Shown here piece after piece: positions 44,956 through 54,941 of a stretch of 64,000 nt of DNA (its first letter is position 1; each line of letters opens with the position of its first letter). Position numbers and translations under genes: made by a program. The stretch is from Meandrina meandrites (Eukaryota > Cnidaria > Anthozoa > Scleractinia > Meandrinidae), in the NCBI GenBank assembly GCA_963693305.1, contig OY855905.1, forward strand, positions 35,169,637-35,233,636, read 5' to 3'. The notes under the pieces were generated by a model, which was not told where the DNA came from, did not search any database, and worked only from the letters and a program-made list of their open reading frames with translations.

Positions 44956-45459
44956 AAACCTTTGAAAATTGTTCAGTATCTTTTTTCGATGAAATTACCA
45001 GGATTTTTTGTTCAGCGAACACAGTGAACGCTGGGCTAACATCATATCAGCCGAGAATCTTCTTTCATGCAAATGGCTGCCCTCATAAAACTTTTTAGTC
45101 CTAATTGTCAATCTTAGAGGCTATTTTTTACACACCGGTATTAGTTAAAAAAACAACTTTAACAAAGGAAACGTTGCCATAGCAATTTTGTAGTTTCAAA
45201 TGTGAAATTATAAATTAATGCTTAAAATTTCACGCGAAAAGTTAAGGAGTGATCGATTTGTCACCCATGATATTACTATTTTCAGGCGATGTGGCCACCA
45301 ACTGGTATGAGGTTGATATTTTAAAATTCAAACTATTGCGAAGAGTTGGGCCCATGGTGGTGTCATAATAGAGTATTCAGTTAATCAATTCAGTTCGATT
45401 TAATTCAGCTAAAAATTTAGAAGACAACGTAACACTGAAGAAACAGGGTTTTCTAATGA
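44956..45459. repeat. Repeat unit X between the GPCR copies
   Basis: Its left part (44970-45150, with TTTTTTCGATGAAATTACCA and GAACACAGTGAACGCTGGGC) recurs at 50190-50400. Its right part (45160-45480, with GAGGTTGATATTTTAAAATT and CAAACTATTGCGA) recurs at 52610-53060. A remnant GGGCCCATGGTG at 45338 matches the 5' part of the tRNA-like gene at 52724. Confidence 0.7.
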
Positions 45460-45727
45460 TGACAAAACATTTTTGCACTATATTTTCTACTGTTTACTGG
45501 GAATTGATTCGCTATAAACATATTTAAAAACGAACTCGTTGAAATCAAGGTCTAAGACGTTGTAATAAAGAGTGGCTCAGTACTTTCAGGAAAAGTCTTC
45601 AACTGAATAATTTAATCATGTCCACGCCATTTGAGTTGAACACCTTATCATCATCTAATCCATCCCCGTTAGTAAATTAATTTCATTTTTGTAAGGAAAA
45701 CGGCCTGCCGTTCTTTTTCATTTCAAG

Positions 45728-45803
45728 TGAAACTTTAAAATGCAGCTCAATAGTATACCCATGATAATCATGACAAACAATTGTGAGAAAACATCATCTG
45801 TTG
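45728..45803. repeat. 75-bp inverted copy of the far flank
   Basis: AAACTTTAAAATGCAGCTCA through ACATCATCTGTTGG is the reverse complement of 47391-47458 on the other side of the same GPCR. Unit 1 lacks it at the matching place (42745-42790), so it was inserted after the tandem duplication. Confidence 0.85.
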
Positions 45804-46295
45804 GCAAGTGCAAGTGCTACATGTTTCATTTGAGTATAAGGCAACGAAATGTTTGTTATTTCTTATCGTTATCAATTATTTGAAATGAGTCATTAGTTGA
45901 AGCGTTTCGCTTACGAAAGAGTAACAAACACTGCGCCGAATGTAGCCAATACACACGAAGAATACAATCTTTTTAAAATTGCCGTACTAGAAACCAACGA
46001 CTTTTTTAGTTATTTTTTTCGGAGGGTTGGTCTGTATTTATCTCCCATCTTAATTGAAGTGTACATCTGTTTTCCCAGCTTTGTGGGGGTTTCGTACTGA
46101 ATTGAGCTAAAATGTCAAGGTGTTTGTTTTATGAATTTTAATAGTTTACAGCAACGTTTTGGCAGTGAAAAAGGACTTTAGTCTGAACCACAGGATTTGA
46201 CACCCACTGAATTATATAATTCCCGCCTCGGGTAAAATTGCTGTTTTGTTTAATATTCTGGCATTTAATAAAGTACCAGTGAATACTAATTGTAA

Positions 46296-47219
46296 CTAAT
46301 GACAAGAGATGGCTTTCTTTACAGCCTTTCTGAACTCCCTACTTCGTATGCAATAAATAAATGGGTTAAAAGCCGAGTTGCTGAATTCTGCCAACGCTCC
46401 CCAAAACCAATATCCGTTTATTCTCGATTTCTTACAAAGATCAGAGGTGAAAAACTGAACGAGTGATATCACCAAACTTGGTGTCCAACAAATTGCAAAA
46501 ACACCAACGATTATTCCAATTGTAAATGCTGCTTTGCGGTTCTTTAGTTGCACAATAACTTCATCCGGAGTAAAAGTCTCCTGCCCCGAAATTCTTTTGA
46601 CTTGGAGTCGAGCTGCCTTGAAGATAAAATAATAACAGATTGAGATGAGTGTTAAAGGTATAATAACAGTGATGGCTGTGGCGGCAAGCCAGAGTTTCGG
46701 CAACTGAAATGGATCTGTGATAATAAGGCGCAAACAAGCGAACAAGATGGAAAAGATCCAGACGGAAACGATTATGAATCGAACGCGTTTCCATGTCATG
46801 ATTTCATTGTAACGCATTTTTGTGACTGCTATGTATCGATCCATACTAACTGCACATAAGCTCGAGGTAGTCGCAACGATAGTTTGCATCGTCAAGACCT
46901 CAATGACAGTCGATAGCTGGTTATCACTTTTCCAAATATTCAAGACGCTCTTTACAACCCACAGAGGATTCATGAACAATCCAACTGTCAAGTCAGCGAC
47001 ACTCATCGATCCAATAAACGCGTTTGACACGGTCCTCTGGTTTTGAACTTTATAAAAAGCTGCTAAAATGAGTGCGTTTCCAAAGACGGAGGCCAATCCC
47101 AGTATTGTGTTCATCGTAGATAGGACTACAATTTCTGTGCTTGTGAGTGCCCCAGAACAATCGCTCAATTTCGCCACCGGTGTGCCTGTAGTATTCATGC
47201 CTTGAGCAAAATGGAACAA
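46296..47219 (-). CDS. Class A GPCR, tandem copy 2
   Basis: Intronless, 307 aa, the same receptor type as 43289-44212 and on the same strand about 3 kb away. By eye only four bases differ in 924, three changing the protein: Ala in AQG, Ala in GNA (TM1) and Ser in TTSSL (TM3). All class A marks (DRY, CWTP, NPFIY, helix 8) are intact. The flanks differ much more than the frame, which suggests gene conversion between the two copies. Upstream (above 47219) the 5' region is diverged, so expression may differ. Confidence 0.93.
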   Translation of the reverse strand: MFHFAQGMNTTGTPVAKLSDCSGALTSTEIVVLSTMNTILGLASVFGNALILAAFYKVQNQRTVSNAFIGSMSVADLTVGLFMNPLWVVKSVLNIWKSDNQLSTVIEVLTMQTIVATTSSLCAVSMDRYIAVTKMRYNEIMTWKRVRFIIVSVWIFSILFACLRLIITDPFQLPKLWLAATAITVIIPLTLISICYYFIFKAARLQVKRISGQETFTPDEVIVQLKNRKAAFTIGIIVGVFAICWTPSLVISLVQFFTSDLCKKSRINGYWFWGALAEFSNSAFNPFIYCIRSREFRKAVKKAISCH

Positions 47220-48050
47220 GCTTTCAATTTTTCAGTAGTAGTGTTTGTTCCGTATTTCTTTTTTAATTGAACGCTTCCTTTCTTCATGAACGTCTTTTTA
47301 ATGGAAATTTAGGAGAGAAAAATGCTGCCCAACGACCAAAGTCAAATCGACGCTAAGACTGTTAATTAATTGATGCATACGTCCAACAGATGATGTTTTC
47401 TCACAATTGTTTGTCATGATTATCATGGGTATACTATTGAGCTGCATTTTAAAGTTTCAATTGTCATAGCGTTTAAATTAATGCATAAGGGCCACTGAAA
47501 TACTAAATTGAGACACTCAGACAAATTTAAAGCGGGCACAAATTAGTAAATGCTAGAATAAAACGAGAAAATTTGCCAACGTTACCCGTAGAATGTAAAA
47601 TCACTGTTTCCACGCGAATGCCTTAGAAATAAAACATATATAGGCATAATATAATTTGAATTTATTTCGCAGTTTAAATTATCCGGAAACATACTGCGGA
47701 AGGAGACAAGAGTCTGTACAAGAAATTACCAGAAAGCCTCATTTCCAGCAGTGCCCGAGGGCAGCACTTTTTTCGTTTGCATGTCTGCAATGATCTTAAG
47801 CCAGGATAAAAATCTATCATTTAAAATGAAAGAATACAATAAATCTTTAAACTCCTTCAGCATATATACTTTCATAATTAGACAGGCAAAAGTACACAAT
47901 GGTGTCAGTTTTCTTGTATTTTTATCCTGGAAAGTGGCAATCGAGGATATGTTTGAGTGACAGCTATCATGTTGCATAGGCACCTGCTTTCTTCCCAAAT
48001 AAACTCTTTCAGTTTATTTTCATCCTTTCAAGACCTAAAAGTATCATTGT

Positions 48051-48350
48051 AAAATAAATACACCTTATTCGATGTTTTAACATATAATGCGCGCGGATAT
48101 TTTGCGAGTTGCTTAGTACGGGGCTCGGAAAAATACGAGCAACTCGCAAGGTGTCCGCTCGTATTATATGTTAAACCATCGAGTAAGGGATTTATTATTC
48201 CACTATTTTTTCCACTATGTTTGGGTCGTTTAGCCCGGCCATTTTGTTGCTCGGCTTTCCGTCCGTCTTTTTGCCCTGTTCTACAGTGTAATAACATGTC
48301 ATATTTTGTGCGTTCTTTTGACCTATGGCGCAATGGTGGAATAATAGCGG
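48051..48350 (+). mobile_element. Non-autonomous element, copy 2
   Basis: Matches 31976-32290. Hairpin part 48057-48200, followed by CCCTGTTCTACAGTGTAATA and GGCGCAATGGTGGAATAATA. Confidence 0.75.
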
Positions 48351-48852
48351 AGCTCCAGCGCGCGAAGCGCGCCAGCGGAGCACCATGGGTAAGAAAATTT
48401 GGTAAACCATCAAGCCCAGAAAATTTGGTAATCACGTGACCGTACGAGCGTCCGAGCGTCCGTCCGTACAGACTCTGGGGGAGGGGGAGGGGAGTCACAG
48501 GACAATTACCGCCTTGGTTACTGTTAAATCTTTGATATTGAACTTCCATGTCATGGTCAATTGACAGCTGTCAAAACAAGGTATCCGCTGACCAGTATTA
48601 CATGACCATATCGCGGGCTCAGGCGTAGAGCTAATCGAGGTGACGTCTTTTTTGGAAGTTGACCGCTGACCAGGTAATGGTTTTCCAGTTGATCGCGGGC
48701 TCAAGTACTCAGGTTTTTTACTTAGCCTGATAATTTTATCATCGCGTAAATTCAGATTTAAATAAAGGGCAAGGTAAATAACCGACAAGCTCTGCTTTTA
48801 GGCTTGGCTTAATCTATTTTAGAAATAATTAGTTTAGTTTTTTCGCATGTTA
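48351..48852. other. No gene seen
   Basis: It starts with a GC-rich mirrored block (GCGGAGCTCCAGCGCGCGAA, GCGCGCCAGCGGAGCACC), related in style to 52555-52605. The rest is AT-rich with no exon. Confidence 0.4.
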
Positions 48853-51800
48853 AATGAATGATCTGGACATTTCATTTCAACTTAAACGAAGCAATTGTAC
48901 GAAAAGGCGGCAAATCTTTGGTACGCTGTTCACCTTTAAAGCTGAATGAAAGACACGAAGAAAGCTGCTGGCAAACATCGATTTTCGTGAATATTTCTCG
49001 CTTTATTTACTCATCTACATCATGGAAACTTATGCCAAATGATTTAGGACAACCTCTTAACGGGAAGATCCGAAATAATTGCCGATTTGAACGTGATATA
49101 CTGGATAACAAGTCAAAAAGAGCGCGATGTGCAGGGTTCGACCTACGGCTGAGCAAGGCTGAATATCACTGAATTGAGCTCAAACAAAAGTGAATTTAGA
49201 GCCGATCAAGTTCATTGAAGTAAAGGATAAAAGACTGTTAAAGGCTACACCGATGGAAAGAGAGAAATTGATGTTCGGTGATGATTCATATAATGTATAT
49301 GTCGGTTGTGTTGGACTAAGCTTGCAACGAATTTGCCGTGTTCGTCTCCGACATTATTGGGCTGGTTTGAAAGCTTATCCCTGCAGAATTTATAAGCCGT
49401 CTTCAATAATGAGGTAACAAACGTAAATGTATGCACTAAGCATAAGCCTAATTTTATATTGAGAGAATTATACTTCATTTATGAATGAATTTGAAGTTGT
49501 GTCGGTTTTCAGATCTTCACGTAAATATTTATCAAGCCTGTTCATGTTTGTACATTTTACACATTTGTTTAGTAAATATTTTGTTTAGACTAATTATTTT
49601 CAGTTTTAGTTATTGGAGTTAACTGTGATGTTCATTATTGGATTTTGAAAACAAATTATTTAGCTTCACGGATCAAAATCGCGATTTCGGCTCGCTTGCA
49701 TTTGTTTTGTTTCTCTTTATAATATCACTGCTTGTTAGTGAGTGTGTTGAATTTGCCGGTTTCGTTGCGAGTTACCTGCGCTAGGCTGAGTGGGTTCAGA
49801 CTTAACCTACCGCATATTTACTTACCAGAAATGAAGAAAATTCATTCAGTTCTCTACATAAAATTCTCTTAGGTATTTAGCAACGCGTACGATAAACCAG
49901 AATTAGTAAATCGTGCAACCAAACCGCAACGAAAAGAAGACGGTTCAAAACAGTCAAAACATCATTGTAAGCTTATTCTAAGTTAGCGTGCACCACTTTC
50001 CAAATCACAAACTGCCACAATTCTTACACAAACACTGCTTTAAAATGACCTACATAACCGGCACCATCAATTTGCAGTGTTTGTTTTGCCGCCGTGATTT
50101 TTTCAGTTTGCCGTGGCGTGAGTTCATTTAGTTTACTGTGTTTAGCAGCGAGTTCACTTTATTTTTCTGTACGTACTTTGTGTCACTTTGTGTCTTTTTT
50201 CGATGAAATTACCAGGGTGTTTTTCTTTAGCGAACACAGTGAACGCTGGGCTAACATCATATCAGCCGAGAAACTTATTTCATGCAAGTGACTTAATTGG
50301 TGGTTTCCATTTGCCCTCGTGCCCTCATCAAATTCTTAAATCCTAATTGTCAATCCTGAAGGATATTTTTCACACACCAATAAGTTAATATATAGATTTA
50401 GGCAGACCTAAAAGCGGAGCTCCCATTTATTAATATTATTTCTAAATAGGTAGCCACACTATATTTCTAAGCTTATACAGTGGCCCATATAGGTACAAAA
50501 TAAATTTTAATCGCTTGTGGTTAAAAACCTCTCATGGTTTTGTTGACGAAAGCGACGTCAATATATTTTGTGGTCCCGTCTGAATTTTCTTTCCTCTGAC
50601 AGCCTGTCACCGACAGGTTCTAAAATTGAATTTGACGAGTGCATTTTATTGGGTTCCTCACGTACGCACGTCGGCGCAAAACAAATCTTTATAACGTTTT
50701 CTGTACGCTAATTAATACACCTCAGGACCTCTATCAGTTTTTCAATGTAAAAAGAATCTTGACCTTGATTTGATTTGATTTACTACAAAACTGTCAGGGC
50801 AAGAAAATCAACTCAAGGCAAAAACAAAATACAGAAAAACAAAGTGAACTCGCTGCACAGAGTAAACAAAATGAATTCACGCCACGGCAAACCGAGAAAA
50901 ACTGAAAATTTATGGTGCCTGTTATGTAAGTCATTTTAAACCAGCTTTTGTGTAAGAATTGTGGCAGTTTGTGATTTGGGAAGTAGTGCACGCTAACTTA
51001 GAATGAGCTTACAATGTTGTTTTGACTGTTTGAACCATCTTCTTTTCGTTGCGATTTAGTGGAATGATTTTAAACTAATCCTGTTTTATCGTACGCGTTG
51101 CTATAAAGTACCTTAGATAATTTTAGGTAGAGAACTGAATGAATTTTCTTCATTTCTGGTAAGTATAAATATGCGGTAGGTAAAGTCTGAACTCACTCAG
51201 CCAAGCACAGGTAACTCGCAACGAAACCGGCGAAATATTCGTTTACGCATCGAAGATATTTCAACACACTCACTGATAAGCAGGGACAAGAGAAACAAAA
51301 CAAATGCAAGCGAGCCGAAATTCTGCGAAATTGTGATTTTGATCCGTGAAGGTAAATAATTTGTTTTCAAAATCCAGCAGTGAACATCACTAGTCTAAAC
51401 GAAATATTTGATAAACAATGTCTGTATAAAATGTACAAACACGAACAGGTTTGACTTGAGAAATATTTACAGGAAGATCTGAAAAGCGACACAACTTCAA
51501 ATTTGTTCATAAATGAAGTAAATTCTCTCAATATAAAATTAGGCTTATGCTTAGTGCATACATTTACGTTTGTTACCTCATTCTTGAAGAAGGCCTGAAT
51601 ATTCTGCAGGGCAAAGCTTTCAAACCAGCCCAATAATATCGGAGACGAACACGGCAATTTCGTTGTAAGCTTTCTCCAACACCACCGACATATACAATAT
51701 ATGAATTATCAACGAAGATCAATTTCTCTCTTTCCATCGGTGTAGCCTTTAACAGTCTTTTATCCTTCACTTCATTGAACTTGATCGGCTTTGAGTTCAC

Positions 51801-52135
51801 TTTCATTTGAGCTCAATTCAGTAAGTTTCAGCCTTGCTCAGCCGCAGGTCGAACTCTGAAAATCGCACTTTTGACTTGCAGTCCGATAAATCATGTTCAA
51901 GTACGCAATTACTTCAGTTTTTCCCGTTGCAAGGTTGTCCTAAAGTATTTTGAATAAGTTTCCATGATGTAGATGGGTAAATAGAGCGAGAAATATCCAC
52001 GAAGATCTATGTTCTTTAGCAGCTTTCTTCGCGTGTTTCATTCAGCTTTTGACGTGAACAGCGTGCCAAAGATTTTGGCGCCTTTTCATACAATGGCTTC
52101 GTTTAAGTTGATGTGAAATGTCCAGATCATTTTTT
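48853..52135. repeat. 3.3-kb palindrome with 1.3-kb arms
   Basis: Left arm about 48853-50170 and right arm about 50794-52135 are inverted copies, about 85-90% alike by eye. Paired landmarks are ATCTGGACATTTCATTTCAA with its complement at 52098-52128, and GATAAAAGACTGTTAAAGGC at 49226 with its complement near 51750. Both arms carry an open frame of about 75 codons with KDKRLLKATPMEREKL and CRVRLR-YYWAGLKA (49190-49417 on +, 51573-51806 on -). I do not recognise it. The spacer holds the left half of repeat X (50190-50400). In and beyond the outer part of the right arm, a local tandem duplication sits at 52040-52300. Confidence 0.8.
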
Positions 52136-52609
52136 TGATGTGAGAAAAAATCTCTGAAGTGATGGTGTGAAAAATAATAACGAAGAACTATTTTCTGCTT
52201 CTCACTTTCCTCACAAGTTTTCATTCTCGCGGTTGAGCAAAGATTTTGTCGCTTTTTCACGCAATCGATTCGTGTAGGTGAAATGAAATATCCCTAGTCG
52301 ATTTTCAACATGATTTAAAAAAAGATGTGCAGTGTCTAACAAACTTCTACGATAGGTAACTTTTAACGAAAAGTGGATGGTCAATATCAAACACGTAAGA
52401 TGCCCAGGTCAAGCTTTTCCTGGAGTATTGCCGCCATTTTGGGCGACGTCGTCCTCGTCGCTAGGCGCACGCGCCCGCGAGCCATGCCGCTAGTCACGAT
52501 GACCATGAAAACTCAAACGCATGGTTTTCTCAATTTCTATCCTCGCACGGTAGTTATGGGGCTCCGCTCTGCGGCCCTTCGGGCCGCTGGTGAGCTCCGC
52601 TAGAAAAAC
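52136..52609. other. No gene seen
   Basis: Contains the second half of the local tandem duplication and a GC-rich block (GGGGCTCCGCTCTGCGGCCC, CGGGCCGCTGGTGAGCTCCG) that folds on itself. Confidence 0.4.
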
Positions 52610-53060
52610 GTTAATTAATGAGAAACATAGCATGCCATAGCAATTTTGCAGTCTCATTAATTCAATGTGGTCACCGTCTGCCATGAGGTTAATATTTTAA
52701 AAATCAAACTATTGCGAGCAGTTGGTCCCACCCATGGTGTAATGGTTAGCACTCTGGGCTCTTAATCCAGCGTTCCGAGTTCAAATCTCGAAGGGACCTC
52801 GCAATAAATTGCGATATACATTGTTTTAATCCTTCCTTTGTTAATCACCTCAAATGTTGCAATCCCAATGATAGATGTTTGAAAATCAAATCTGAAATTC
52901 CATACTTAAATATTACGGATTCCACAGTTATTCTTGCTTTGGGAAGGGAGCATAAAGGACAGTAATAAGAGAATATTCAGTTAATAATTCAGACAATTCA
53001 GATCAATTTAATTCAGCTAAGAATTTAGAATACAATTTAACACTGAAGAAAAAACACTCA
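52610..53060. repeat. Right half of repeat X with a tRNA-like insertion
   Basis: Matches 45160-45480. The 52738-52960 part is absent from the 45-kb copy, where the sequence jumps from CCCATGGTG to TCATAATAGAG. Confidence 0.7.
52724..52799 (+). tRNA. tRNA-Gln-like gene with CTT anticodon, probably a pseudogene
   Basis: The body is that of eukaryotic tRNA-Gln: TGGTGTAATGGTTAGCAC (A box, D arm) and GAGTTCAAATCTCG (T arm, B box). The anticodon loop is CTCTTAA, so the anticodon is CTT (Lys) rather than CTG or TTG, with stem CTGGG/TCCAG. Between the acceptor strand and D arm, CCCA is duplicated (GGTCCCACCCATGG), making 76 nt where 72 is expected. The acceptor stem pairs for 6 of 7 bp. It could be a misreading pseudogene or the head of a SINE. 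Confidence 0.6.
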
Positions 53061-53125
53061 TCAACTCGGGCCAAACGAGAGCGAGAGTTTGAACTCTCAT
53101 CAACTCTCATCCTCCGGGCTTAATG
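53060..53125. repeat. Fragment of the 40.5-kb MITE family
   Basis: GGGCCAAACGAGAGCGAGAG and TCATCAACTCTCATCCTC match 40760-40800. It abuts the end of the EGF exon. Confidence 0.65.
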
Positions 53126-53179
53126 CTTTGGGGGACGAAGTTGAGGATCAAATTAACGTTTGATTCAGGTTTGGCTACT

Positions 53180-54716
53180 TCACACACACGTGTAAGAACC
53201 TTGTGTGTTAGTGCAGTTGGTATGTTTATCACATGTGTGAGAGCCAGCCTTGCATTCGTTTATGTCCTTGCAGGAAAATCCGTCGTCATAGAAACCAACA
53301 TGACACTTGCATTCATACGAGCCCACGGTATTTGTGCAGTTAGCGTGTTCATCGCATGTGTGTTTTCCAAGTTTACATTCGTCGACATCGGAACATTGGT
53401 TTCCCTCAGGCTGGTAACCGTGGAAACATTCGCACGCGTAGGATCCGATGGTGTTTATGCAGTGGGCGTTTGCTGGGCAAGAACTGTTTCCAGATCTATT
53501 TCCAGATGCACATTCGTCAATATCTAGACAGAAGAAATAAACGGTTAAAAATATATCATAATACTTTAATAATATTTTCATACACCCAGAGCATTTTTAA
53601 TTTTGTAAATATAAAATTTTGAAAGGTGCGACGAATTATTGCAAATCGTCCAACCGTAAATTTCCCTGATGGCAAATGGTTTCTAATGAATATTTTTATG
53701 CAGGAGCCCATTTCCTGTCCGATACAATTGGATCATAAGTTTCTCTGTGTTTGAACTATTTTAAAAGTTGTAGTACAGCTTTTTCTCGATTTGTGTTTAC
53801 ATTATTCACTTCAGATTACGAAATTAAATGAACTTTTAAACAATACAAAGACCATTTCCATTCTGGATTTTTATAGATTTAGAATAAGACCATGTTTCGA
53901 TAAGAATTCAAAAGATTAACCAGTCTTAAGTCAAATGAGGCACAATGGTGTCCCAGGGTTGGGTTTGGGGAGGGAGGGCGGTGACACAGGACAAGTATGG
54001 TTTGAGGGTTTCCGTCAAACTGTCCGGAGTTAATTGTTAAAGAATGAAGTTACGTGTTCAACTTTTGCAGTTTTCGTAAAAGATAACCTTTGCTCTTGAT
54101 TAAAAAGGTTCAACTCGATACAGTCATTTAAATTTGTGTCATTTTTATTCTTACGTACCTTAGACCATGATCGCCAGACCAAACGTGTTTTATGGTTGAT
54201 TTTTAAGTACTTACAGCTGAAAACAGCTCACTGGCTTTATAACGCGTATCATTCACTGAGCACAATGGAGTAAAAACGTTCCTGATTTTAACAGTTCTTA
54301 AACAGGAGTACATAAGCGAGCAGGGGAATGGACGTATTTTGCTTTTAGCAGAGGCAGAGTTCAAGGGCCTTAGCGGCACCACCCCACTCTTTGTCGTAGT
54401 CCCCCTCTCCTCCCTCCCCCGGCAACCTGGCAAAGTGAATTTGATGGCAATTTAGTCGCACTTATCGAAATGTAAGAGTATTTGACAACTTTCAAAGTTA
54501 TTCTATTAATTTTTAATTACCTGTGCAGACATGGCCGTCTCCCTTGAAACCGGCATGACAGAAACAACTGGCAGTCTTGTTGTAAGATGCTTCATTGGCG
54601 CATCTAGGCTTGACGTTCTTATCTGCGTCTTCAAACAACAAACTTGAATCAGAGAGCATTGGATCTTCTAAATGACAATAACACTTTTCGACATTATCTT
54701 CAATTTGCTGTCTCAT
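53180..54716 (-). CDS. Calcium-binding EGF-repeat protein (partial, C-terminal exons)
   Basis: Two exons are visible. Exon a runs from 54521 up to about 54716 (5' limit unsure) and ends with the second half of an EGF domain ([14 protein letters not shown]) at a GT donor in phase 1 (CACAG then GTAATT). Exon b, 53523 to 53180, starts at a TCTAG acceptor in phase 1. The join reads VCTDIDEC, so the splice is well supported. Exon b encodes two complete cbEGF domains (DIDEC ... [12 protein letters not shown] and DVDEC ... [12 protein letters not shown]) and a third that begins DINEC and stops at SYTCV, before its last cysteines. The Asp/Asn-hydroxylation and calcium pattern (D-I/V-D/N-E-C and CxN-T-x-GSY) is intact in all three. 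Such proteins are extracellular matrix, adhesion or receptor parts. The N-terminal exons are not identified and would lie beyond the element at 54942. Confidence 0.8.
53600..54510. other. Intron of the EGF gene
   Basis: No exon seen. The - strand frame at 54203-54433 ends near a donor-like site (CAGCTGTAAGTACT), but nothing else supports it. Confidence 0.4.
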
Positions 54717-54941
54717 CGAACGTAGCCAAAATGTACGTGAATGGCACTTTCTAAGTAAAAATTTTCGGTTCTGCCGTTCACCAATGGAAGACGCTCCAAG
54801 AAGATAAGAAAGAAATGAATGCTAGAGCCATCACGAATAGACGATTGCCGAATATACAAAGACTCCAGTCTCTAGATATCTTCTTGTATCGTTCAGTTTC
54901 GATAGTAAGGAAGAGGAAATGATTAAGATCAGTCTTTGTTA

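Larger units (their letters stand above)
45460..48050. repeat. Tandem duplication unit 2 (contains a GPCR)
   Basis: Second copy of 42490-44955. It has an extra 75-bp insertion at 45728-45803. It ends where a non-autonomous element begins at 48051. Confidence 0.85.

Noticed and set aside
53123..53622. Frames on the + strand over the EGF exon
   Set aside because: Antisense to a well-supported cysteine-spaced EGF exon.
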